Source: JANQPC01 sp039208375 (GTDB lineage: Bacteria > Pseudomonadota > Alphaproteobacteria > Rhodobacterales > Rhodobacteraceae). From it: DNA of 64,000 nucleotides. The stretch spans positions 4,138 through 68,137 of the forward strand of contig JBCCRC010000010.1 in assembly GCA_039208375.1 (NCBI GenBank), given 5' to 3'. Of this stretch, positions 32,277-41,050 are shown in pieces. The notes below the pieces were generated by a model. It ran no database searches and was not told the DNA's origin. It was given only the letters and a program-made list of their open reading frames with translations. Made by a program: the position numbers and the translations under genes. Every line of letters starts with the position of its first letter. Position 1 is the stretch's first letter.

Positions 32277-33524
32277 TTAGGCGGCCACCCGCCGCGCGTG
32301 CCCGAGATGGGCGCAGATTTGGCGCGTCACGTCGCTTGCATCAGCGCCCACGCCATCAATGAATGTCGAGTTGCGGCGGCGCATGAACGGCAGCCCCATG
32401 GCAAAAAGCCCAGCTGCCTCGCAGACACCGCCAGCCTGCTTGAGTTCCCCCTGAGCCGTCAGTGCATTAAGGCGCAGCCAGGTGTAGTCACGCCCAAAGC
32501 CCGTCGCCCAGAACACCGTTCGAATACCGGCTGCACGCAGATTCAGCCGTCGCGGCGCAACACTGGCACGGGCACGCGGAGTACGAGCGACGGTATGTGG
32601 GGCGTTAAGCCCAGCAGCATCGATGAATCTATCAATGCGCGATAGAAGACGGTCACGGCGCCTCGACCCGCGCGCCATCTCGGTGGCCAGCGTGCCGGAG
32701 AGGGCAATCTCGTCGCTTGTGGCCCCCATTGCCCGCCCGGCGATCTGCACACCGAGAGACTGAAGATCACCAAAGCCCACATTGCGCGGGGGAGCGCTAC
32801 CCACAAGCTGCAACGAAGACTGCGGCGTGGCACCCGTGGGCGAAATCGCGGGGTCGCGCCGTTCGGACAGAATACCTGCGGCATCCATCCACTCCATGAT
32901 ATCGCGCCCGCGATAGGTTCGCGGCAAGGGTACATGCGATCCCGTTGCGAGGGTCACCTCACGGCCCGCGTGGTGAAGTTCTTCTGCGATTTGAACGCCC
33001 GTGGCCGACCCACCGATGACCAGAACGCCGCCCGTCGCGATATCACCTGGGTGATTGTAGGTCTCAGTTGTAACCTGCGCGATCTGCGCCGGAAGGTCCG
33101 CCGCCCAAGAGGGCAGTTTCGGCCGGTCACACGCCCCGGTTGCAATCACAACCGCGCGGGCACGAAGCGTCACACCACTCGTTGAAACGAAGAAGCCGTT
33201 CGCCGCGGCACTGACCGACGTCACCTGCGTGTATTCCCGAACGGGCGCGTCGAAGCTTCGCGCGTAGCGCCCGAGATAGCCAACAAGCTCGTCTTTCATC
33301 ATGAAGCCATTGGGATCGTCGCCTTCATAAGAGCAGCCCGGCAGACGGGTCATCCAATTCGGAGTAAGCAATCGTAGAGAGGCCCAGCGTTCTGCGCGCC
33401 AGCGGTTGGCGATGGCGCCCTTCTCTAAAATGATGTGGTCGACGCCTTCGGCGGCTAGGCAATGGCTGATCGCCAGCCCCGCCTGCCCTGCCCCGATGAT
33501 GACGACATCAACGAACTCGGTCAC
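32277..33524 (-). CDS. Flavin-containing monooxygenase-like NAD(P)/FAD oxidoreductase
   Basis: 415 residues from GTG 33524 (AAGGAC upstream); the frame is open back to 33668 but that part is unlike the family. FAD motif VVIIGAGQAGLAISHCL, then NWMTRLPG, the VIATGACDRPKLPSW segment, a second nucleotide motif VLVIGGSATGVQIAEELH and a late VFWATGFGRDYTWL motif place it with the CzcO/FMO-like group that oxidises N or S atoms or ketones. The product is probably soluble. Next to OsmC and a second flavoenzyme. Confidence 0.85.
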   Translation of the reverse strand: MTEFVDVVIIGAGQAGLAISHCLAAEGVDHIILEKGAIANRWRAERWASLRLLTPNWMTRLPGCSYEGDDPNGFMMKDELVGYLGRYARSFDAPVREYTQVTSVSAAANGFFVSTSGVTLRARAVVIATGACDRPKLPSWAADLPAQIAQVTTETYNHPGDIATGGVLVIGGSATGVQIAEELHHAGREVTLATGSHVPLPRTYRGRDIMEWMDAAGILSERRDPAISPTGATPQSSLQLVGSAPPRNVGFGDLQSLGVQIAGRAMGATSDEIALSGTLATEMARGSRRRDRLLSRIDRFIDAAGLNAPHTVARTPRARASVAPRRLNLRAAGIRTVFWATGFGRDYTWLRLNALTAQGELKQAGGVCEAAGLFAMGLPFMRRRNSTFIDGVGADASDVTRQICAHLGHARRVAA

Positions 33525-33546
33525 TGGTCTTGTCCTTGTCCTTTGG

Positions 33547-33693
33547 TCAGCCCGAAGTCGGGTGAACAATGAAATTCCCGAACTCGTGGGATGATAAAAC
33601 AACGGCGCTTGCCGACGCGGCGCCGAAGCGGCGGGCGTCTGCAACGGCTTTGTCTTGAGCCGCGGCACGGTTTGATTTGGTAAAACGTGTCAT
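33547..33693 (-). CDS. Possible 48-residue small protein
   Basis: ATG at 33693 with GGAAAGGAACC upstream. The product starts MTRFTKSNRAAAQDKAVADA, basic and alanine-rich, and ends FGNFIVHPTSG. It fits exactly between the OsmC gene and the monooxygenase gene in the same direction, with gaps of 106 and 22 bases. No family recognised. Confidence 0.45.
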   Translation of the reverse strand: MTRFTKSNRAAAQDKAVADARRFGAASASAVVLSSHEFGNFIVHPTSG

Positions 33694-33799
33694 CTGTTCA
33701 GGTTCCTTTCCCTGGCGCGGCCAATCTGCCGCAATTCTATGTGCTGACTGACGGATGAAGGCAGGTGTGGCGCGACGGCGCGCGCCGACACGGGCCGGG

Positions 33800-34378
33800 C
33801 TATGCGGCCAGTTCAACACCGACGTCGGTGCCGTTTTTCAGCATGTCGAAGACGGCCGAACGGGCGATCGATTGCTGCACAACGTTTGCCAGTTTCTCGG
33901 CATCGGCATCGCCGTCGATCTGAACAGTTGCGCGGATCTTCTGGAAGCCGTTGCGTACGGTGGTGTCGAGGCCAAGAAGGCCTTGCAGATCAATGTCGCC
34001 TTCAACCATTACGTTAACGGCGGTTAGCTTGATCTGGCGCGCGGAAGCAATGTTCGCGATGCCGGCCGAGAGGCAAGCGGCGAGGGCCGAAAGCAGGTAC
34101 TCAAGCGGCGTCGGGGCATTGTCGCCGCCGCAAAGCACTGCCGGGTGGTCACCGTCAGCCACAAAGGCCTCGACACGTTCGTGTTCCTGTCCCGCACCAA
34201 AATAGCCGTTCATGGTGGCGCGGCTGTGGGTGCCGTTCACCCAAGTGCTGTTCGCGCGGAACTGAAACTGAGCAGCAGCCGGCTGCTCACGCACCGCAGC
34301 GATTGTGCCTAGAAACGTGGGAACGTTGACGCCATTCATGGCAACTTTTGCGGGCTTTTCGATTACGTCGGTCGTCAT
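33800..34378 (-). CDS. OsmC-family peroxiredoxin-like protein
   Basis: 192 residues from ATG 34378 (AAAGGAAAA upstream). The two redox cysteines of the family are seen in AVLCGGDNAPTPLEYLLSALAACLSAG, and the basic residue plus glutamate of the active site lie in the preceding strands. OsmC/Ohr proteins reduce organic or fatty-acid hydroperoxides. It is the first gene of a leftward operon with two flavoenzymes, globin, cyclase-like protein and kinase; the 253-base gap upstream holds the terminator of the decarboxylase gene and presumably the operon's promoter. Confidence 0.87.
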   Translation of the reverse strand: MTTDVIEKPAKVAMNGVNVPTFLGTIAAVREQPAAAQFQFRANSTWVNGTHSRATMNGYFGAGQEHERVEAFVADGDHPAVLCGGDNAPTPLEYLLSALAACLSAGIANIASARQIKLTAVNVMVEGDIDLQGLLGLDTTVRNGFQKIRATVQIDGDADAEKLANVVQQSIARSAVFDMLKNGTDVGVELAA

Positions 34379-34600
34379 TTCGGTTTTCCTTTGGTGTATC
34401 GATATTTTGATTTGGATTTGCATCTCACAGCCGGGGCGCGTGGGCGCTTCGGATTTAGGAAGGTTCGGCGAACGCCCTGCACCCCGGCCATGAAGAGGGG
34501 TGTAAGGACGTCGCGTTTCAGTTTTCGGTCAGGACGAGCTGCAAATGGTTTCGAATGTTTCAGCGACGCAAGGATCACGTAAATATCTGTAACTGAACAG

Positions 34601-34628
34601 AAAAAGACCCGCCGATTTGGCGGGCCTT
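34601..34628 (-). terminator. Rho-independent terminator after the PLP decarboxylase gene
   Basis: On the minus strand: GGCCCGCC, loop AAATC, GGCGGGTC, then TTTTT. It lies about 50 bases past the decarboxylase stop and separates that unit from the OsmC operon. Confidence 0.85.
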
Positions 34629-34676
34629 TGTTGGATAGTTTATCCGGCTGCAATCAAACGACCGTAAACCATCCGC

Positions 34677-36083
34677 CTAGTTCATTTCAGCCCAGATCCG
34701 TTCGATCTTCGTAGAAAGCCTTTGAATGGCCGCAACGTCTGTTCCATCCTCGATCACCGAAATGCGCAGCATGTTACGACCGCGCCATTTAGACGTCCGA
34801 AAGAAATGCGCGCCATCTGCGTTTAATGCCGCCTCCATCTTTGAAGCCAACACATCCGGCGCTGTGTGCTCGTTGTTGAACGTGAGAACCAACTGGTTGA
34901 GCGCTACTTCGTTTTCAATGGTAATGCCCTCCACCGCCGATAACCGGTTGGCCAGCTCCCGCGCCGCGTCGCAATGGCGGCGGATCAAATCTGCAACGCC
35001 CTGGCGGCCCAGCGATTTGAGAATGGCCCACACCGCAAACCCACGCGCGCGGCGCGATAGCTCAGGCCCGAAATGGGTTGGGTTCCGCCCATCGCCTGCC
35101 GCTTCGCTGAGATAGCTCGCCGATATATCCATCGCCCGGCGATGGGCCTCGGGGTGACGCACAATTGCAAAGCCAGAGTCATAGGGAACCTGCAGCCACT
35201 TGTGCCCGTCGGTTGACCAACTGTCGGCGCGATCAAGGCCACCCGTGCGATCTTTCAGTTCCGGAACGGCGCGGGCCCAAAGGCCGAAGGCGCAATCCAC
35301 GTGAAGCCAGGCGCCATGCGTTTCTGCCAGGTCAGCGATAGCGTCGAAGTCATCAAATGCGCCGGAGTTAATGTGCCCCGCCGTAGCAACCACGATCATC
35401 GGGTTGGCGATACCGGCCATCTCGGCGCCCAGCGCATCTACCTGCATCCGGCCCTGTTCGTCCGTGGGGATCCGAATAATCTGCCGCGTGCCAAAGCCGA
35501 GATAGCGCAGGGCAGCGAGATTTGAAATATGCGTGTCTTCACTGATGAGCACCGATATCGCCGGGCACCCATTCAAGCCATCCAGATCAAAATCATGGCC
35601 CGCACGCGCAAGCACCTCGTGGCGCGCGGCGGCAAGGCAGACAAACCCCGCCATTGTCGCACCGGTGACAAAGCCAACACTTGAGGCGCGCGGCAGATCA
35701 AGAATGTCGAGCAGCCAGTTGGATGCAACTTCCTCTGCCGTCGCCGCGGCAGGCGAACACTGGTAGATGCCCGCGTTCTGGCCCCATACGCTGGTAAGCC
35801 AATCAGCGGCAACGCCAACGGGGCTTGAACCGCCCATCACCCAGGCGTGAAAGCCGGGCCGCGTGTTGCCCACAAGCCCGGGCTCTGCCGCACAGATCAG
35901 ATCTTCGATGACGCGCGTCTCATCTTCGCCCGTTTCCGGCAGCGCCCCGCCGAAGGCGTGGCGCAGCTCCAACGCACTGGCGGTGGCATCGAGCGGTCGC
36001 ACCTGATCACGCCAGGCGAGACCGTATTCTGCCGCGCGCGCGATCGCAGGCGCGGCAGATTGGGTGATCACTTCCGGTTTCAT
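34677..36083 (-). CDS. PLP-dependent group II decarboxylase
   Basis: 468 residues from ATG 36083, whose first bases overlap the stop of the cysteine synthase fusion; a longer frame runs through that gene. Family features: PGFHAWVMGGSSPVGVAADWL near residue 75, GVGFVTGATMAGFVCLAAARHEVL-like PLP phosphate loop, HVDCAFGLWARAVPE and the lysine in STDGHKWLQVPYDSG that forms the Schiff base. It could decarboxylate an aromatic amino acid, glutamate/aspartate or a sulfur amino acid. Coupling to a cysteine synthase favours a cysteine-derived substrate, which is inference. Confidence 0.87.
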   Translation of the reverse strand: MKPEVITQSAAPAIARAAEYGLAWRDQVRPLDATASALELRHAFGGALPETGEDETRVIEDLICAAEPGLVGNTRPGFHAWVMGGSSPVGVAADWLTSVWGQNAGIYQCSPAAATAEEVASNWLLDILDLPRASSVGFVTGATMAGFVCLAAARHEVLARAGHDFDLDGLNGCPAISVLISEDTHISNLAALRYLGFGTRQIIRIPTDEQGRMQVDALGAEMAGIANPMIVVATAGHINSGAFDDFDAIADLAETHGAWLHVDCAFGLWARAVPELKDRTGGLDRADSWSTDGHKWLQVPYDSGFAIVRHPEAHRRAMDISASYLSEAAGDGRNPTHFGPELSRRARGFAVWAILKSLGRQGVADLIRRHCDAARELANRLSAVEGITIENEVALNQLVLTFNNEHTAPDVLASKMEAALNADGAHFFRTSKWRGRNMLRISVIEDGTDVAAIQRLSTKIERIWAEMN

Positions 36084-37546
36084 CTCGGATGCAGCCACTT
36101 TGGAAGATAGGCGTAGGCATTCTGCGCGGCGGCGGCCATGCTGATTTGCTGAGCTTCCAGTAAAGCCGCAAGTTCGCCGGAATTGTAGGCGTCGAACGTC
36201 TCCGTCGCCCCGCCGATATGCTTGCCACCCACAAACACCTGCGGGATCGTGTGAGTGCCGCAAATCTCCAGAAGCGCCGAGCGCAGCCGCATGCCGTGAT
36301 TGTCTTTCTGGTAGGCAACCGAGTCTAGCGCGACGGCCGTGTAGGGAATGCCCGCGTCCTCGAACATCTTTCGGACAGACCAGCAGAACTCGCACCATTC
36401 CAAGACATACATAAGCACAGGGTTCTCTGCAGCCGCGTCACGCACTTCTGCCAAAGCCTCGGCATCCGCCGAAGGAAAGGACGGCGCGCCACCAGCGGCA
36501 GAGACGTCAAACCGTATCGTTTCGGTGGAACGGCTGATTGCAAGCTCTTCTTCAGTCATCTCAACACTCACGTCATCAAAAAGCGGCGTGGAGAGGTAGC
36601 GCTCACCCGTATCGGGCAGACTTGCGAGGATCTTTGAACCCTTCGGCGCGGTTTTGGCCACTTCCAGAGCCGCCGCAAAAGTTGCGCCGGCGGACGTTCC
36701 GACAAAGATGCCTTCTTTCCGCGCCAAGTCCTGGGCCGCCTTCATGCCGGCACCGCCGCTGATCGGCTGATAGGCATCGATCCGGTTTTCCGTCAGGGCC
36801 TCTTGAACGACGTGCGGAATGAAATCGGGTGTCCAGCCCTGCATGGGGTGCGGGCGCCAGGCCGGATGCGCGGCGGCGGCACTGCCGTCGGGATTATAGG
36901 CCTGCACATGATCGTTGTTCAGCAAAATGGCGTTGTCGGGCTCAACGGCCACTACCTTGGTTTGAGGGCTCGTCGCACGCAGGCCGCGGGAAACGCCTGT
37001 CAACGTGCCGCCGGTGCCAAATCCGCTGACAAAGTAGTCGAGCCCGTTCGCACCAAAATCTTCGACGATTTCAACAGCTGTGATGTTCGCATGCACCTCG
37101 GGGTTTGCCGGGTTTTCAAACTGGCGCGCTAAAAACCAGCCATGCGTTTCGGCCAGTTCGCGCGCTTTCTTGACCATACCAGTCCCCTTTTCCGAAGCAG
37201 GGGTCAGGACCACCTTGGCGCCGAGAAAGCGCATCAGCTTGCGCCGTTCCACGCTAAAGCTTTCGGCCATCGTCACAACAAGCGGGTAGCCCTTCTGCGC
37301 GCAGACCATGGCGAGGCCGATGCCGGTGTTGCCAGAAGTTGCCTCTACCACGGTTTGGCCGGGCTGCAGCGAGCCGTCGCGCTCTGCCGTTTCGATAATC
37401 GACAGCGCGAGGCGATCCTTCACCGAGCCACCAGGGTTCGCGGCTTCGAGTTTGACGAACAGCTCAACGCCCTCGGGCGCCAGTTTGTTGATGCGGATGA
37501 TCGGGGTGTTTCCGATCGTATCGAGAATGGAGGATTTGATGGTCAT
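36080..37546 (-). CDS. Cysteine synthase-glutaredoxin fusion protein
   Basis: 488 residues. Residues 1-330 are a complete O-acetylserine sulfhydrylase: KLEAANPGGSVKDRLA with the PLP lysine, VEATSGNTGIGLAMVCAQKGY, a GTGGTLTGVSRGL phosphate loop and GTSAGATFAAAL. After a linker, residues ~375-465 are a glutaredoxin with a CEFC active site (LEWCEFCWSVRKMF), TIPQVFVGGKHIGGA and the GEL end. A cysteine synthase with its own reductant is unusual and suggests use of a thiol or persulfide donor. Overlaps the decarboxylase gene by 4 bases; the two form a short operon ended by a terminator. Confidence 0.9.
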   Translation of the reverse strand: MTIKSSILDTIGNTPIIRINKLAPEGVELFVKLEAANPGGSVKDRLALSIIETAERDGSLQPGQTVVEATSGNTGIGLAMVCAQKGYPLVVTMAESFSVERRKLMRFLGAKVVLTPASEKGTGMVKKARELAETHGWFLARQFENPANPEVHANITAVEIVEDFGANGLDYFVSGFGTGGTLTGVSRGLRATSPQTKVVAVEPDNAILLNNDHVQAYNPDGSAAAAHPAWRPHPMQGWTPDFIPHVVQEALTENRIDAYQPISGGAGMKAAQDLARKEGIFVGTSAGATFAAALEVAKTAPKGSKILASLPDTGERYLSTPLFDDVSVEMTEEELAISRSTETIRFDVSAAGGAPSFPSADAEALAEVRDAAAENPVLMYVLEWCEFCWSVRKMFEDAGIPYTAVALDSVAYQKDNHGMRLRSALLEICGTHTIPQVFVGGKHIGGATETFDAYNSGELAALLEAQQISMAAAAQNAYAYLPKWLHPR

Positions 37547-37700
37547 GGATCTTCGTCCTTGAAGGATTATGCGGCGCCGAAATAACGCTGGAAATTTGTG
37601 CCCCGAAGGCGCGCCTGCCAGCGATCACCGGAAACAGGCGGCCTTGGGGTCTTGCGATATCGCTTTTCGAATACAGTCATCGTTCAATACCGCGGCGTGC

Positions 37701-37838
37701 TTAGGAGCGGGGGTAATCGTCCTGCGAGCGGCGTTCGGGCATGCCGATGTCGCGCAGCAGATGGTTGTCGAGGTGGCGCATCGCTCTGCGGGTTGCGGCC
37801 TCATCCCTCAAACGACGAAGTCTAGCGAAGATGTTCAT
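37701..37838 (-). CDS. DUF1127 small protein
   Basis: 45 residues from ATG 37838 with AAGGAC upstream. The RLRRLRDEAATRRAMRHLDNHLLRDIGMPE segment is the DUF1127 signature (arginine-rich helix then LxDIG). These short proteins are abundant in alphaproteobacteria and influence RNA metabolism or phosphate/stress responses in the few studied cases. It stands alone between the cysteine synthase fusion and the hybrid kinase. Confidence 0.85.
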   Translation of the reverse strand: MNIFARLRRLRDEAATRRAMRHLDNHLLRDIGMPERRSQDDYPRS

Positions 37839-37937
37839 GGTCGGGTCCTTTTCGTGTGCTGTGCGCGTGGCGCGTACGTGATGGCCGTTGTTTGGCGCGC
37901 GCACGTTGCAGCTTTACGTCTGAAACCCGGCTCTGGC

Positions 37938-38088
37938 GTTTCAATTGCAGCCTCACCCCAGCAACCAAATAAATTCCATATTTTATAAATTTTACAGTGT
38001 TTTAAGGCCCATTCCCCGAAGTCGAGTAAATTCCGCGCTGTTACAATTGAAACACTCCGCCGGTGTCCGGAAAAGTGACTGAAACACG
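37938..38088. promoter_or_regulatory. Inverted repeat and AT-rich promoter region before the hybrid kinase
   Basis: GTTTCAATTG at 37938-37947 is mirrored by CAATTGAAAC at 38044-38053, a perfect 10-base pair of arms about 96 bases apart that flank an AT-rich core near 37970-38005. TGAAACAC occurs at the right arm and again at about 38081-38088. Direct or inverted GAAAC repeats of this kind suit an OmpR-type regulator such as the one encoded downstream. Confidence 0.45.
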
Positions 38089-38090
38089 CA

Positions 38091-40331
38091 GTGGCTACTG
38101 TCGCCCGCATGACCGGTTCCGATACTCAGGCGAAATCCAACGCAGATCTTTTGGCTGACACCTTTGATCGGCTAACAGACGGCATCGCAATCTACGATGC
38201 AGATGAAAAACTCGTACTCTGCAACCGCGAGTTTCGCCACCAACTTCAGCCCATTTCCGATCTTTTGGCGCCGGGGGCCCCGTGGCGCGCCATCCTCCGC
38301 GCGTGCGTTGACAATGACCTGGCGGTTGGGCTGACAGGAGCCGATACCGATCTGAACGCGACGTGCGACGCCCTGCGCGGCGCAAACGAGCGGCGCACAT
38401 CGCTGCGCGAATTGAACGGCAGGTTTTTTGATCTTTCCTATAACCCCATCGGCAATGGCGGCTTCTTCATCACACGGGCGGATGTGACAGAGCGGGTCGA
38501 GGCCGAAACCCGGCTGAAGGAACGCGAGGCTCTGCTCTCCACTGTGTTCGAAACCAACCCAACGCCAGTTGTGATGGCGCGGTTGGATGACAGCCGGGTC
38601 GTCTACCTCTCTCCCGCCGCGCGCGAGCTGTTCGGGGACGCTGAGCGCAGCGAAATGTATTATGCCTCAACCGAGGATCGCGCGCGTTACGTCGCCGATT
38701 TGCGCGAGCACGGTAAAGTGCGGGACCGCCGTTTCACCGCGCGCGCCGCAGACGGAAGCATGCTTAGCGTCAGTGTGACTGGCCGGATCACCGATTTCGA
38801 CAGTGAGGCCTGCGTTGTATCTTCCGTGACAGACGTGACCCAGCAGCTTGCGCAGGATGAATTGATCCGGCTGGTGGTGGAAGCCTGCCCGGCCCCGATC
38901 CTAATGAACAACGCCGACACCGGCGAAATTCTGTTCCGCAGCCCTCAGGCGTCAGAGCTTTACGGCGACCTCGCAAACGCCCGTGACTTCTACGTTTCCG
39001 TTGAAGACAGGGAGAAGTTTCTGGGAGAGGTACGGCGCCACCGCGAGGTGCACGAGTACCGACTCCGATTGAAAGACGCAAAAGGGGTGCCCTTTTGGTC
39101 TGCGGTCTCTGCCCGGCTCATCCAGTGGGGTGGCGAGGATGTGATCGTCTCGCACTCTCGCGATTTAACGGGCCAACTCGCAATCGAGGAACAGCTTGCC
39201 CGACAGCGCGAACAGGTGTTTCAGACCGAGAAGATGTCGGCCCTCGGCAGCCTATTGGCCGGCGTTGCCCACGAGTTGAACAACCCGCTTTCCGTAGTTG
39301 TCGGCCATGCCATGATGCTCGCCGATGAAGCTAAAGAACCCGACATGCTGCGCCAAATTAACAAGATCGGAGACGCCGCCGAACGCTGTTCGAAGATCGT
39401 GCGCACGTTCCTGACCATGGCGCGGCAAGATCCCGTGCGCATGGCGGCGACTGATATCGCTGACGTGATGAAAACGGCCGTAAACGCAGCACGATATGGC
39501 AACTCGGACCGCACGGTAGACATCGCGTTGGATCTGGAAGAAGGACTGCCGCAGATCTGCGCCGATCGCGATCAGATCACGCAAGTGATCGTCAACCTTA
39601 TTATAAACGCTGAGCAGGCCATCGAAGACAGTGGCATCGGTGGTCTCATCCGCGTCTCAGCCCGATCGGACCCGAAGCACAACAAAATCCAGCTAGAAGT
39701 CGCGGATGACGGCCCAGGCATCCCGCCCAATGTGCGCGCCCGGATATTTGAACCCTTTTTCACAACCAAGGGCGTTGGCCGGGGCACGGGGATGGGCCTT
39801 TCGGTATGCCACCGCGCGATTGCGGCGCATGACGGAAAAATCGAGATCAACGATGCCGCGGGAAGCGGCACGCGGTTCACCATATCGCTTCCTGTCGGTA
39901 ATCTCGGGCATAGCGCTGAACCGACGGAGAGCACCATGGCCGCGAAACCAAAGTCGATCCGCGTTCTCGTCATCGATGACGAAGCGGATGTGGCAGACTT
40001 GAATGCCGAGGTTCTCCAACGGGGCGGATATGACGCCGACGCTGTGTACAATCCGGAAACCGTGCTCGAAGTGCTGCGCACCCGCTCCTATGACGTTGTC
40101 TTGAGCGATTTAAACATGCCGGGGCTTGATGGGCGCGGGGTGTTCGAGACGATCTCGCAGCATTTTCCCGAACTGATATCACGCACCGGCTTCATCACCG
40201 GGGACACAATGGGCCATGCTTCCCAGACGTTTTTGAAGGAGAGCCGCCGCCCATACATTGAAAAACCCGTCTCGCCGAAAGAACTGCGGGAGTTTGTGGC
40301 GCAACTGAGCTTGGAAGGAACCAGTAAATGA
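38091..40331 (+). CDS. Hybrid sensor histidine kinase with three PAS domains and a C-terminal receiver
   Basis: 746 residues from GTG 38091, or 740 from ATG 38109; neither has a strong ribosome-binding site. Three PAS-like repeats (residues ~20-130, 140-255, 260-380), an H-box LAGVAHELNNPLSVVVGH with the phosphorylated His near 394, an HATPase domain (VIVNLIINAEQAI, ADDGPGIP, GRGTGMGLSVC) and a receiver (~620-740) with IDDEAD and the acceptor Asp in VVLSDLNMPG. No membrane segments, so it senses an internal signal. Overlaps the response-regulator gene by 4 bases. The PAS and kinase parts resemble the kinase of the globin operon, pointing to a duplication. Confidence 0.9.
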   Translation: MATVARMTGSDTQAKSNADLLADTFDRLTDGIAIYDADEKLVLCNREFRHQLQPISDLLAPGAPWRAILRACVDNDLAVGLTGADTDLNATCDALRGANERRTSLRELNGRFFDLSYNPIGNGGFFITRADVTERVEAETRLKEREALLSTVFETNPTPVVMARLDDSRVVYLSPAARELFGDAERSEMYYASTEDRARYVADLREHGKVRDRRFTARAADGSMLSVSVTGRITDFDSEACVVSSVTDVTQQLAQDELIRLVVEACPAPILMNNADTGEILFRSPQASELYGDLANARDFYVSVEDREKFLGEVRRHREVHEYRLRLKDAKGVPFWSAVSARLIQWGGEDVIVSHSRDLTGQLAIEEQLARQREQVFQTEKMSALGSLLAGVAHELNNPLSVVVGHAMMLADEAKEPDMLRQINKIGDAAERCSKIVRTFLTMARQDPVRMAATDIADVMKTAVNAARYGNSDRTVDIALDLEEGLPQICADRDQITQVIVNLIINAEQAIEDSGIGGLIRVSARSDPKHNKIQLEVADDGPGIPPNVRARIFEPFFTTKGVGRGTGMGLSVCHRAIAAHDGKIEINDAAGSGTRFTISLPVGNLGHSAEPTESTMAAKPKSIRVLVIDDEADVADLNAEVLQRGGYDADAVYNPETVLEVLRTRSYDVVLSDLNMPGLDGRGVFETISQHFPELISRTGFITGDTMGHASQTFLKESRRPYIEKPVSPKELREFVAQLSLEGTSK

Positions 40332-41050
40332 GCGCCAATAATCCCCGCACGGTTTTGGTCTGCGATGACGAAACCGATTTGCGCGAGATGCTGCAGGAGT
40401 ATCTTCAAAAGCGTGGGTATCAGGTGCGCCTGGCCGGCGATGCCGAGGCGCTGCGCGCCGAGATCGCGGAAGACGCCCCCGATCTGATCGTCCTAGACAT
40501 CAACATGCCTGGGGAAGACGGGTTATCTGCGTTGCGCCGCCTGCGTTCGGAAAGCGAAATACCTGTGGTGATGCTGACGGCTGCGGGCGAGACGATCGAC
40601 AAAATCGTGGGCCTTGAAATGGGCGCAGACGATTATCTTGGAAAGCCCGTTGATCTGCGGGAACTTGAGGCGCGGATCAAGGCCGTTCTCCGGCGCAAGG
40701 CCGCTCCCGCAGCGCCTGCCGAGACTGCAGCGCCTGGCGGCCCGTTTGTGCAGTTCGGTGCGTTCCGCCTTGATCTGGACGCAGCGAAACTAACGGACGC
40801 AGCAGGCGATGAAGTGGCATTAACGGCGATGGAGTTCCGCCTGCTGAAGCTTTTTGCCGAGAATCGATCACGCGTTCTGAACCGCGACCAGATTCTCGAG
40901 CAGGCACACGACCGGTCGTGGGATCCCTATGATCGCAGCATCGATATCCGCATTTCGCGCCTGCGCCGAAAGATCGAGACGAACCCCCAGAAACCCACCA
41001 TCATTCGAACTGTGCGCGGGATCGGCTACGTCTTCGACCCCGAAACCTAG
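40328..41050 (+). CDS. OmpR/PhoB-family response regulator
   Basis: 240 residues. Receiver domain (1-120) with acidic pair CDDET, acceptor Asp57 in LIVLDINMPG, Thr in VVMLTAAGE and Lys in YLGKPVD. Winged-helix domain (~140-235) with ALTAMEFRLLKLFAENRSRVLNRDQILE and the recognition helix RSIDIRISRLRRKIE. It is coupled to the hybrid kinase and is the obvious output of it and perhaps of the kinase at 28198-29652. The 3' end overlaps the convergent TVP38 gene by 4 bases. Confidence 0.92.
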   Translation: MSANNPRTVLVCDDETDLREMLQEYLQKRGYQVRLAGDAEALRAEIAEDAPDLIVLDINMPGEDGLSALRRLRSESEIPVVMLTAAGETIDKIVGLEMGADDYLGKPVDLRELEARIKAVLRRKAAPAAPAETAAPGGPFVQFGAFRLDLDAAKLTDAAGDEVALTAMEFRLLKLFAENRSRVLNRDQILEQAHDRSWDPYDRSIDIRISRLRRKIETNPQKPTIIRTVRGIGYVFDPET

